A stretch of DNA of 21,651 bases from Verrucomicrobia bacterium UBA7008. Lineage in GTDB: Bacteria > Verrucomicrobiota > Kiritimatiellia > RFP12 > UBA1067. The notes beneath the pieces are model-generated. The model did not search any database and was not told the origin of the DNA. It saw only the letters and a list, made by a program, of their open reading frames with translations. The stretch lies in assembly GCA_002449695.1 (NCBI GenBank), contig DJXI01000077.1, forward strand, positions 1,149-22,799, read 5' to 3'. Positions 15,585 to 21,651 of the stretch are shown one piece after another. How positions within the stretch are numbered: position 1 is the stretch's first letter; every line of letters begins with the position of its first letter. The translations under genes and the position numbers were made by a program.

Positions 15585-15621
15585 TCCCTTGCAGTCCCCC
15601 TTGTTTGAAAACATGGCGGAT

Positions 15622-15627
15622 AGTATA
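15622..15627 (-). promoter_or_regulatory. -10 element of the tricorn-like protease promoter
   Basis: The minus strand reads TTTTTTGATATACTATCCGCC: an extended -10 (TGA-TATACT) without a clear -35. The predicted +1 is near 15616. The in-frame ATG at 15614 would be leaderless; the ATG at 15584 would have a 31-base leader with AAGGGGG. Confidence 0.55.
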
Positions 15628-15699
15628 TCAAAAAATGCCCGTCTGCGTGCGCCTGTGTGCCGCCGCCAGCAGGACAAACACCGAAATGACGCGGCGCAC

Positions 15700-15728
15700 T
15701 TGACTCAAAATCCATACTGTGTTAGAAT
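15700..15728 (+). promoter_or_regulatory. Promoter of the AbrB/PIN toxin-antitoxin operon
   Basis: TTGACT (15700-15705), exactly 17 bases, then TAGAAT (15723-15728): near-consensus sigma-70. The predicted start is about 30 bases before the antitoxin ATG. Antitoxins of this type usually repress their own promoter; I see no clear operator palindrome. Confidence 0.75.
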
Positions 15729-15763
15729 TATTCATACTTTTCCCAACCCATGAGGAGTTTCAG

Positions 15764-15997
15764 ATGACAACGGCTACACTTTGCGAACGCGGACAGGTCA
15801 CGATACCCAAGCAGTTCCGCACGAAGCTCGGCTTAACGCCGGGCATGGTCCTCACGTTCAGAATCGACGGCAAAACGCTCAGGGTCGCCGCGCAGAAGAA
15901 GAAGCGCAGCCCCTTCGAGGAGGCGTACGGATGTCTGAAAGGCGCGTTCGGCGGCATCAGCACGGATGAACTGATCCGAGAGATGAGAGGGTGCTGA
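15764..15997 (+). CDS. AbrB/SpoVT-type antitoxin (VapB-like)
   Basis: 77 residues. Residues 3-45 are a swapped-hairpin AbrB DNA-binding domain (LCERGQVTIPKQFRTKLGLTPGMVLTFRIDGKTLRV), the form common to VapB antitoxins. The remaining ~30 residues (SPFEEAYGCLKGAFGGISTDELIREMRG) look like the tail that wraps the toxin. It should neutralise the PIN RNase encoded next and repress the operon promoter. ATG 15764 has GAGGAG seven bases upstream; an upstream frame extension has none. Its TGA overlaps the toxin ATG as TGATG, so translation is coupled. Confidence 0.92.
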   Translation: MTTATLCERGQVTIPKQFRTKLGLTPGMVLTFRIDGKTLRVAAQKKKRSPFEEAYGCLKGAFGGISTDELIREMRGC

Positions 15998-16425
15998 TGA
16001 TCTACGCCATCGACACGAATATCATCTACGACATCCTTCTGGCCGACCCGGCGTTTGGGCCGTCCTCGAGAGATTTCGTCACGGAACTGTATGCCAACGG
16101 ACATTCCCTCATCGCGTGTGACGTGGTGTGGGCAGAGGCCTCCGCCGGTTTTGCGGACAAGGCGGCGTTCAGACGGCAGATGGCCGCGTTCGGCATCGAC
16201 TTCTCGCCCATGCCGGAAGCCGCGACGATCCGCGCGGGAGAGATATGGAAGAATGCCCGGCTTGAGGCGGCGCGAAAGAAGGAGACTCTGCGGCTGGCCA
16301 TCGTCCCGGACTTTCTCATCGGCGCACACGCGCTGGCATGCGCCGATGCGCTCCTCACGCGCGACAGGGGCTTCATGCGCCGCTGGTTCTCCAACCTGAA
16401 GATCGTCGATCCGTCCGCGCACTGA
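15997..16425 (+). CDS. PIN-domain RNase toxin (VapC-like)
   Basis: 142 residues, the full length of a VapC-type PIN toxin. The acidic metal-binding residues are all present: D6 (YAIDTNIIYD), E47 (VVWAEASAGF), D105 (VPDFLIGAHA) and D123 (LLTRDRGF). VapC toxins are magnesium-dependent ribonucleases that often cut tRNA or rRNA; the target here is unknown. ATG 15997 is preferred over a GTG at 15991 because it forms the TGATG overlap with the antitoxin stop and has GAGAGG six bases upstream. The gene appears intact. An antisense promoter-like element lies about 90 bases downstream. Confidence 0.93.
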   Translation: MIYAIDTNIIYDILLADPAFGPSSRDFVTELYANGHSLIACDVVWAEASAGFADKAAFRRQMAAFGIDFSPMPEAATIRAGEIWKNARLEAARKKETLRLAIVPDFLIGAHALACADALLTRDRGFMRRWFSNLKIVDPSAH

Positions 16426-16513
16426 CACGCCGCGCCGTCCGTCCCGCGCCGAAAACGCTCAACTGGCCGCCCTCGAAGGCGGCTATCTGGACACTCTCTG
16501 CTATTAAATTGGT

Positions 16514-16519
16514 AGTATA
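16514..16519 (-). promoter_or_regulatory. Antisense-facing extended -10 element
   Basis: TGA-TATACT on the minus strand, preceded by the same GGGCATTTTTT context as the protease promoter at 15622. It would start an RNA near 16507 running toward and across the 3' end of the PIN toxin gene on the opposite strand. No -35 box is visible and no minus-strand gene lies downstream, so it may be a chance match. Confidence 0.3.
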
Positions 16520-16573
16520 TCAAAAAAATGCCCGCTTGCGGGCGGGCGAAAAATCGAGAAGTCTAGAAAAAAT

Positions 16574-16598
16574 CGCCGCGCCCACAAAGAGCGCGGCG
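16574..16598 (-). terminator. Intrinsic terminator of the BspA-like gene
   Basis: On the minus strand CGCCGCGC and GCGCGGCG pair perfectly around a nine-base loop and are followed by ATTTTTT. It lies about 45 bases after the stop codon at 16643. A smaller second hairpin with T7 follows near 16524-16540. Confidence 0.88.
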
Positions 16599-16642
16599 GT
16601 TTCAGGTTTTGCGCATGTTCCGCAGCTGCGGACGACTCGCAG

Positions 16643-18814
16643 CTATTTCGCGTCAAACACCAGCGGGATGCCGAACCAGTCCTTCATGCCCGCCCAGCTC
16701 TTCGCGTTCGCCGGAACATGGATTGCCTTCAACTTGCCGCAGTTTTTGTTGAATATGGCATTCGGCGCTTCAGGACGCTCGCCGAGCATCGTCACCTCGG
16801 TCAACTCGCCACAATTGTAGAATGCCCCGCTTTCGATTTTCGCAACGCCCGCAGGAATAGTCATAGAACCGAGGCGACCGCAATCATGGAAAGCACCACA
16901 ATCAATTAGCGTCACGCTCTCGGGAATCGTCAGCGTCTCCAAACGGTCGCGCCCCTGGAATGCGCTGACTCCGATTTTCGTTATGGTCGAGGGCATTCTG
17001 GCAATCGTCGATACATTGGGGGCTGACACCAACGTGGACCAATCCTTCGAATACAAGGCGCCGTCTATCGCAGTGAACGTCTCGTTTTCCGCATCGACCG
17101 TGAATTGCTTCAATCCTGTGCAATATGCAAATGCGGCACCACCAATCTCATTCAGTTTCGCCGGAATGTTCACCGTTTTCAGGGAGCGGCAATTGATGAA
17201 CCCGCCGATGCCAATGTATTCCAAGGATTCGGGCAGCGTCACAGACTGCACCTGGAAGCATGCCGAGAATGCCCAATTGCCTATCGTCTTGACGCTTGAC
17301 GGAATTGTCACCGACTTAAGCCCAAAGCAGAAATCGAACGCGCTTGGGCCGATGCTCGTCACACCCTCGGGAATTGTCACAGACGTTACCTCTTTGCATT
17401 GATAGAAGATCTTCTCCCCTAATCCGGTCACCTTGACGCCACCCAGCGTCGCGGGTATCGTGATGTCTCCTTTAGGGCTGGGCGAGACCGCCGCCGTGAC
17501 CGTCGCCTCGCCGTTCTTGATGAAGTACGACCATGTATAGCCATCGACTGTCGCAGTCTGGCCATTTGCTCCGGCAAGGCCGTTGTTCTTCGCCTTCGCT
17601 TCACCTATGTAGCGAATAGGGCGAGAGTCGCGATCTCCAAATTGGCTTTTCGGCCAGCGCTCTGGAATGTCAGTCGAATCCTTGCCGTTCCAACCCTTTG
17701 TTCCTTTCTTAACCTCGATTACAATATTCTCAGGTGCATACGCGAAAAATCCATATATCCCTTCAATATGCACTTCTGGCGCATTGCCCACAAATATAAT
17801 TTTTCTCAAGTTCGAATCCTCTTGAAACAGTTGCATCCATATTTCGTTGATGCTCGCAGGGAACACGATCTTTTCCAGATTGAGCATTTCTGCAAAAGCA
17901 TGCGATTCTATCCGTTCTATGCCAGAAGGGACTTCAATCTCTTTAAATGTACAACCGTTGAATGCAGCTCTCCCAATAATTTTTGTTTGTGGCGAGAGTT
18001 CAATTTTATCGCGTGCCTTCGGGTAGGCGACAACTTTTTTCATGTCCTTGGAATAGAGTACGCCTTTGAACGATGTAAAGTTTGGGTTGTTTTTTGAGAT
18101 TTCTATGTCCGCAAGAGAACTGCATCCTTTTGAAAAATTCCCAAACCCCACCGATTCCAATCCTGCAGGAAGAATAAGCTTTGTCATTTTGTCACAGTTT
18201 ACAAATGAAAGATGCTCATCCAACTTAGTAACCTTGTGCCCCTCGATAATTGACGGCACAATAAGCACACCCTCTGGCTTTGGGCTGACGCATGGCATTC
18301 CAGTCAAAATCGCATTGCCATTGTTGTCAAGTTTGTAATTGAACTTGTAGTTCGCAGCCCCGTTTGCGGAACCGTCCGCGTTGCGGCATCCGGCCTTTAT
18401 GTCGTCCAAAAACGCATAAAGCACTTTGCCTTCATTGCGCGAGACATTGCGGAGTGAAGATTTGATTATCGAAATGACGTTCTCGTCCGGCATGTCGGGT
18501 ATTGCCGCCTGCATCTTTTCGATTGTCCCGATTGCACGGTCGTACTCGCCGGCGCGGACGTAGAGGGAAAACGCCCCCTTCATCAAAAGCAGCTTTTCGG
18601 CCTCCGACGTTGCTTCGTCCGCATGTTTCATCGCCGCGTCCGCAACCTCGGAGTGCGTCTTCTTGCGAGCCCTGAGCGCCGCATGATCGGACGCCATCAG
18701 TCTCCGGACTGCCGACTCCGCCCGCGCTGTCTCCGCTCTAGTCGGCATCGCCGCCAGTTCATGGGCTGTGCAGATTGCCGCCAACGCGCCTATCATCATC
18801 AGTTTTGTCTTCAT
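16643..18814 (-). CDS. Exported BspA-type leucine-rich-repeat protein
   Basis: 723 residues. A signal peptide (residues 1-~22, LMMIGALAAICTAHELAA) is followed by a charged, helical region to ~140 (KHADEATSEAEKLLLMKGAFSLYVRAGEYDRAIGTIEKM), which looks TPR-like. Two blocks of BspA/LRR_5-type repeats follow, at ~165-395 and ~450-700, of the form LxxIxxPxxVxxIGxxAFxxCxxLxxVTIP. A WSYFIKNGEATVTA linker at ~420-450 separates them. BspA-type proteins of oral and gut bacteria are surface or secreted and often bind host proteins; the ligand here is unknown. AAGGAG lies seven bases before ATG 18814. It sits 95 bases downstream of an ECF sigma gene with its own TATAAT box between, and ends at a strong terminator. 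Confidence 0.9.
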   Translation of the reverse strand: MKTKLMMIGALAAICTAHELAAMPTRAETARAESAVRRLMASDHAALRARKKTHSEVADAAMKHADEATSEAEKLLLMKGAFSLYVRAGEYDRAIGTIEKMQAAIPDMPDENVISIIKSSLRNVSRNEGKVLYAFLDDIKAGCRNADGSANGAANYKFNYKLDNNGNAILTGMPCVSPKPEGVLIVPSIIEGHKVTKLDEHLSFVNCDKMTKLILPAGLESVGFGNFSKGCSSLADIEISKNNPNFTSFKGVLYSKDMKKVVAYPKARDKIELSPQTKIIGRAAFNGCTFKEIEVPSGIERIESHAFAEMLNLEKIVFPASINEIWMQLFQEDSNLRKIIFVGNAPEVHIEGIYGFFAYAPENIVIEVKKGTKGWNGKDSTDIPERWPKSQFGDRDSRPIRYIGEAKAKNNGLAGANGQTATVDGYTWSYFIKNGEATVTAAVSPSPKGDITIPATLGGVKVTGLGEKIFYQCKEVTSVTIPEGVTSIGPSAFDFCFGLKSVTIPSSVKTIGNWAFSACFQVQSVTLPESLEYIGIGGFINCRSLKTVNIPAKLNEIGGAAFAYCTGLKQFTVDAENETFTAIDGALYSKDWSTLVSAPNVSTIARMPSTITKIGVSAFQGRDRLETLTIPESVTLIDCGAFHDCGRLGSMTIPAGVAKIESGAFYNCGELTEVTMLGERPEAPNAIFNKNCGKLKAIHVPANAKSWAGMKDWFGIPLVFDAK

Positions 18815-18846
18815 GTTTTGTCTCCTTGTGACATTGTTTGTTTCTC

Positions 18847-18877
18847 GTGAACGATTGCTGCGTTCACAAGCATTATA
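18847..18877 (-). promoter_or_regulatory. Promoter -10 and start-site inverted repeat of the BspA-like gene
   Basis: A TATAAT box (minus strand, 18877-18872) predicts a start near 18866. Over the start lies an inverted repeat, GTGAACG-(7)-CGTTCAC at 18847-18867, which could be a repressor site or a 5' hairpin. No -35 match is convincing, so a second factor may be needed. Confidence 0.5.
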
Positions 18878-18909
18878 CGCACGACGCAGACAAATCTCCC
18901 GCGAAAAAA

Positions 18910-19518
18910 TCAGATTTTTTCGTCGGCATATTCCATTTCAACCGCTTCGATCATCTTGTTTACGCGGTTCTTGACCTTGTAGATGATCTCTGGTGCAACG
19001 CCGAAAGTCGCAGAAACTTCGTCTATTGGACGATTTTCAAGCACGTAAGCGCGGTAAATCTGCCGCGACTGCTGTTTCATCGCCACTTTTGTGAGGACAT
19101 GTTCGACCGCCGCCTCATGCTTGGCCTTTGCCCAGCTCAGGTCAACTTGTTCCTGTTGACTGGATGGGGCGACGAGTTCTTCCGTCAAATCGTCGATTGA
19201 GCAGTGGTCGGCGATGTGCCGCGCCTGATCCTGTCGGTACAGCGTAATCAGCTGCCGGCGTATGAGGAGCGCGAGAAACGTCCGGAACCGAGCCTTGTCG
19301 GGATTGTACTTTCCAGAGCGTATGACCTCGACAAGCTTGAGGTAGACCTCCTGAACCACGTCGTCCGGATCGTGCACGTGGTCGTTCCACTCCACGAACC
19401 GGCGGATGGCGGGCGTGTAGAGATTGAAGAAGCGCACCCACGAAGCCTCGTTACCGCCCGTCACCTCGACAGCCAACTTCTGAAGCAGAGTCAGCGATGT
19501 AGGCGGAAACAAGCTCAT
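18910..19518 (-). CDS. ECF-type RNA polymerase sigma factor
   Basis: 202 residues with the two-domain ECF layout. Region 2 spans residues ~20-100 (HDPDDVVQEVYLKLVEVI, then FRTFLALLIRRQLITLYR), and region 4 spans ~145-195 (RAYVLENRPIDEVSATFGVAPEIIYKVKNRVNKM). The acidic DPDD cluster in region 2.2, needed for core polymerase contact, is intact. ATG 19518 overlaps the TGA of the kinase gene as ATGA, with GAGGAGG seven bases upstream, so the two proteins are made together. No anti-sigma gene is adjacent, so the kinase is the likely controller. The BspA-like gene directly downstream is a candidate target, but this is inference. Confidence 0.92.
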   Translation of the reverse strand: MSLFPPTSLTLLQKLAVEVTGGNEASWVRFFNLYTPAIRRFVEWNDHVHDPDDVVQEVYLKLVEVIRSGKYNPDKARFRTFLALLIRRQLITLYRQDQARHIADHCSIDDLTEELVAPSSQQEQVDLSWAKAKHEAAVEHVLTKVAMKQQSRQIYRAYVLENRPIDEVSATFGVAPEIIYKVKNRVNKMIEAVEMEYADEKI

Positions 19519-20573
19519 TGCCGAGCCTCCTCGTAAATGCCAACCGCACTGAACGCCGCGTCAAAATCGTCGGCTGCAGAAGACTCTGAATGGTGGGAGA
19601 ACAAAAAGTAGCCAGCGACGGCGGCAACGACAGCGGCAGCCCCCGCAAGCGCGAAAAGAACGCGGCGCTTCCGACGCGGCGGCCGTAAAGCATCCGCCTC
19701 CGGAAGCGATTCTGCTCGAGCAACAATTTCGGTAGGGCGCGATCTCCGAGCGCGCAGCAACGTTTCGACGAGTTCCGAAAGGTTCGTCGGTCGTTCCGCA
19801 GGGTTCTCGGACAGAAGGCGCGGCAAGACGTCGATCCAACGATATTCAAGCGTCTCCAGCAACTTGAACACCTTGGAGCCCGGCTCGTACCAAATACCCG
19901 TCAGCAGATAGACGAACATGACTCCAAGAGAATACGAGTCGGCCGCAATCGTCGCCTCTTCGCCGCGAGCGACCTCCGGCGCCATGTATCCCTGCGTGCC
20001 CATCATGAGGCGTGCGGACGTTGCAGCCTCCGACACCATCGTGTTGACGGCCTTGACGTCAGAGCGCAGGCGTTCCGAGAAGAGGCGCGAAATGCCGAAG
20101 TCGGAGAGAACGACATGCCCGTCGGAAGAAAGAAGGACATTGCCCAGCTTGATGTCGCGATGGACGATGCCCTGTTCGTGGATGTAGTCGACGGCGGCGG
20201 CAAGCTCCGCGAACCACCCAAGGACGCAATCCTCGTCTAGTTCCGCCGTCTTGACGTCCAAGAGCGTGCGCGGGCTGCCGTCCCCGGACAATATAAGATC
20301 CATCACGAAGTACGGCGTCCCAGTGGTTTCGTCGAAATTCAGGTCGAAGACGCGCACGAGGTGCGGGTCATGGAGTCGAGCAAGCACTCTGCCTTCGGTC
20401 AGGAACTTTTTTTTCAGCACGTCGACATGTCCGCTCTCGTGCGTAAACACCTTGAGCGCGTAGCGCACGCCGAGCTGTTCGTGTTCGACTTCATAGACAG
20501 ACCCCATCCCGCCCTCTCCAAGAAGGCGGATTACTCGGTATGCGCCGATTTTATGTCCAGAAGCAAATGTCAT
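19515..20573 (-). CDS. Membrane-anchored Hanks-type Ser/Thr protein kinase
   Basis: 352 residues. The kinase domain covers ~12-275 and has every catalytic motif: glycine loop LGEGGMGSVYEV, lysine in YALKVF, HRDIKLGNVLL, DFGIS and YMAPEV. A basic stretch (PPRRKRR) leads into one membrane helix (~302-322, VLFALAGAAAVVAAVAGYFLF), followed by only ~30 residues outside. It is a bacterial PknB-like receptor kinase without a large sensor domain, so any signal is probably membrane or cytoplasmic. It is the first gene of an operon with the ECF sigma factor. The start at 20573 has only a weak ribosome site (GGATAGAAAG). The promoter is unclear; a palindrome-overlapped CATAAT lies near 20685. Confidence 0.93.
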   Translation of the reverse strand: MTFASGHKIGAYRVIRLLGEGGMGSVYEVEHEQLGVRYALKVFTHESGHVDVLKKKFLTEGRVLARLHDPHLVRVFDLNFDETTGTPYFVMDLILSGDGSPRTLLDVKTAELDEDCVLGWFAELAAAVDYIHEQGIVHRDIKLGNVLLSSDGHVVLSDFGISRLFSERLRSDVKAVNTMVSEAATSARLMMGTQGYMAPEVARGEEATIAADSYSLGVMFVYLLTGIWYEPGSKVFKLLETLEYRWIDVLPRLLSENPAERPTNLSELVETLLRARRSRPTEIVARAESLPEADALRPPRRKRRVLFALAGAAAVVAAVAGYFLFSHHSESSAADDFDAAFSAVGIYEEARQ

Positions 20574-20846
20574 TCTTTCTATCCGTGTCGCCGCTCAGCA
20601 ATCGAACGAAAAAGAAAACCTTTCTCCGTGTTTCGAGTGAGGCTGTGAGAATTGCCTTAATGGGAACACGAAGAGAGGCGAACGCATTATGCGTTTTCCT
20701 CTGCAATGTGTCGCCCATTTGAAACTTCCACTCGACGACCGCTTTGCAGCGCAAATTGTCTATGCGACGGGTCGTTGCCCGCCTATATTCCGTTTAACTG
20801 TGGTGTTGCCATTCCTTTCATTTTCAGTTTCACGGCTTGAGATTGA
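20574..20846. other. Intergenic region upstream of the kinase gene
   Basis: No gene is supported. On the minus strand GCGACA, 17 bases, then CATAAT (20690-20685) is a weak promoter candidate. It coincides with a perfect 15-base palindrome (AACGCAT-T-ATGCGTT, 20681-20695), a possible operator. I see no terminator for the HEPN gene. Confidence 0.4.
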
Positions 20847-21242
20847 TTACAGAAAATCCGCCATGTTCGAAGGCGGCTGCGTTGGCTCTGGCGGCAGTGT
20901 TGCAGCGACTGCCTTCACTTTTTCACATTCGACCGGAATGTCGTTTTGCAGAATATCCCAAATAGTGTCGTAATCTATGTCAGCGTAATCATGCACAATC
21001 TTATGCCTGACACCAACAAGGCCCTTCCAATCCACTTCAGGATTCTGGGCTGCAAACTCACGGGTGATGTTGTTGGCGGCCTCGCCCAGTACCATCAAAT
21101 TAAAGAGGATCATCTCAGTTGTGTTTTCATGCCGCCGCAACTGGTCGCGCTCCAAGCCCCTACTCAGCTCTGCTATCCGTTCCATCGCATCCAGCATGTG
21201 CCGAACACGCGAATCATCACGATAAAGCGAAGGATTCGTCAT
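20847..21242 (-). CDS. HEPN-domain RNase toxin (HepT-like, DUF86)
   Basis: 131 residues, the standard HepT length. The conserved RX4HXY motif is present as R79...H84-D-Y86 (RHKIVHDY). In studied HepT/MntA systems R and H form the RNase active site, and the Tyr is the residue modified with AMP by the MNT partner. The upstream helix has the usual MILFNLMVLGEAANNI. The start at 21242 is chosen because its ATG overlaps the MNT gene's TGA as ATGA; a start 21 bases earlier would overlap more and adds atypical residues. It should be active as a ribonuclease when unmodified. The gene appears intact. Confidence 0.92.
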   Translation of the reverse strand: MTNPSLYRDDSRVRHMLDAMERIAELSRGLERDQLRRHENTTEMILFNLMVLGEAANNITREFAAQNPEVDWKGLVGVRHKIVHDYADIDYDTIWDILQNDIPVECEKVKAVAATLPPEPTQPPSNMADFL

Positions 21243-21532
21243 ACCGGCACGGCCTCCTTGCAAACACGATGCGCAAAGCCAAGAGACTGCGGCAGAATCC
21301 GAGATGCCACAAGGTCAACTCTGCTGCCAAGCAGTTTTTCATATGCGGATGACATTGCACGTTCATTACGCCAACTATACTCGCCCGGCATCCATTTGAC
21401 AAGAAAATCCACGTCGCTGTCGGGGCGCTCCTCCCTGCGGGCGCAGGAGCCGAAGACCCAAAGCTTTTCGGCCTTGTGCCTCCTCGCGATCGCGTAGATC
21501 TCATCCCGCTTCGCGCGTATCTCGTCCAGCAT
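21239..21532 (-). CDS. Minimal nucleotidyltransferase antitoxin (MntA-like)
   Basis: 97 residues from ATG 21532 (an alternative ATG at 21538 adds two residues). The signature GSX10DXD is complete: G28-S29 ... D40-V-D42 in VFGSCARREERPDSDVDF. MntA-type enzymes use ATP to AMPylate the HEPN toxin and silence it. The third acidic residue is probably D in SRVDLVASRIL. A GAAAG ribosome site and a TATAAT box (minus strand, 21559-21554) lie just upstream. It is first in the operon, before the toxin, and overlaps it by four bases. Confidence 0.9.
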   Translation of the reverse strand: MLDEIRAKRDEIYAIARRHKAEKLWVFGSCARREERPDSDVDFLVKWMPGEYSWRNERAMSSAYEKLLGSRVDLVASRILPQSLGFAHRVCKEAVPV

Positions 21533-21553
21533 GCACATATTCTTTCGCTTGTT

Positions 21554-21559
21554 ATTATA
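21554..21559 (-). promoter_or_regulatory. -10 element of the HEPN/MNT operon promoter
   Basis: A consensus TATAAT on the minus strand, preceded by TGG, about 22 bases before ATG 21532. No clear -35 box is seen. The upstream GCTGC/GCAGC inverted repeat (about 21575-21588) may bind a regulator. Confidence 0.6.
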
Positions 21560-21607
21560 CCATATTTTCGAACGGCTGCGTTGCAGCATTGCAAATTGAT
21601 TCTGCCC

Positions 21608-21631
21608 GGGCGGCTTGAGGACAAGCCGCCC
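21608..21631. repeat. REP-like hairpin
   Basis: Perfect ten-base arms (GGGCGGCTTG / CAAGCCGCCC) around an AGGA loop, near the right edge of the window. No U tract adjoins it. The GGGCGG...CCGCCC ends match the palindrome at 2674-2706, suggesting related interspersed elements. Confidence 0.55.
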
Positions 21632-21651
21632 CTACCAGCTCTGCGTCCTCT

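Larger units (their letters stand above)
16426..16642. other. Convergent intergenic region between the PIN toxin and the BspA-like gene
   Basis: No gene is visible. It holds a GCCGCC/GGCGGC hairpin at 16466-16483 that may end the toxin mRNA, although no U tract follows. It also holds a minus-strand extended -10 box (TGA-TATACT, 16519-16514), a short GCCCG/CGGGC hairpin with T7 just before it, the BspA-like gene terminator (16574-16598) and a perfect 14-base palindrome (16619-16632). Confidence 0.5.

Noticed and set aside
11976..15608. A 1210-codon plus-strand open frame antisense to the tricorn-like gene, and an 1132-codon minus-strand frame (12025-15423) in another phase
   Set aside because: Both are composition shadows of a GC-rich gene: translations are dominated by Arg, Ala, Val and Asp without domains, while the 12306-15584 frame has propeller, PDZ and S41 motifs.
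16619..16632. Perfect 14-base palindrome TCCGCAGCTGCGGA just after the BspA-like stop codon
   Set aside because: No U tract and a self-complementary centre with no loop; the true terminator lies 20 bases further on. Kept only as part of the intergenic description.
20551..20754. Minus-strand frame of 67 codons leading into the kinase gene
   Set aside because: TTG start without a ribosome site; out of frame with and overlapping the kinase start; no recognisable features.
1..21651. Search by eye for CRISPR arrays, tRNA or rRNA genes, insertion sequences and phage genes
   Set aside because: No regularly spaced direct repeats, tRNA cloverleaf, rRNA segment, transposase or integrase was seen. A profile search would be needed to exclude a diverged tRNA.

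Overview
The window comes from a GC-rich bacterium with canonical sigma-70-type promoters and good Shine-Dalgarno sites. The gene mix is glucuronate catabolism, a reverse rubrerythrin, very large secreted repeat proteins, BspA-type leucine-rich repeats, and a paired Ser/Thr kinase and ECF sigma factor. I read this as an anaerobic, probably host-associated member of the Verrucomicrobiota/Kiritimatiellota/Lentisphaerota group. That placement is inferred from gene content; there is no rRNA or other marker in the window.

Layout. Positions 288-9256 hold a hexuronate (Entner-Doudoroff type) block on the minus strand: kdgK (KDG kinase), a 1638-residue secreted repeat protein, eda (KDPG aldolase) and uxaC (glucuronate isomerase). 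A XylR-like AraC/LacI-hybrid regulator is divergent from kdgK at 9257-10414. UxaC makes fructuronate, KdgK makes KDPG, and Eda cleaves it to pyruvate and glyceraldehyde-3-phosphate. The two linking steps (fructuronate reductase and mannonate dehydratase) are not in the window. The eda-uxaC and kdgK promoters carry near-identical palindromes at exactly the same distance from the -10 box, so they look like one small regulon.

Positions 10353-15614 hold a second minus-strand block: a tricorn-like protease with a signal peptide, a reverse rubrerythrin, folD, and a small unrecognised GTG-start secreted protein coupled to the folD stop. Positions 15700-16425 hold a plus-strand AbrB/PIN (VapBC-type) toxin-antitoxin pair.

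Positions 16574-20573 hold, in minus-strand transcription order, a membrane-anchored Ser/Thr kinase, an ECF sigma factor overlapping it by ATGA, and a secreted BspA-like leucine-rich-repeat protein. This looks like a signalling-to-surface module. Positions 20847-21532 hold a HEPN/MNT (HepT/MntA-type) toxin-antitoxin pair, also overlapping by ATGA.

Intergenic DNA is rich in structure: intrinsic terminators, two tandem hairpin/poly-A repeats, REP-like palindromes, and a short promoter-to-terminator unit upstream of kdgK that could encode a small RNA or an attenuator. Many long open frames in the GC-rich genes are antisense or off-frame shadows and are not annotated.
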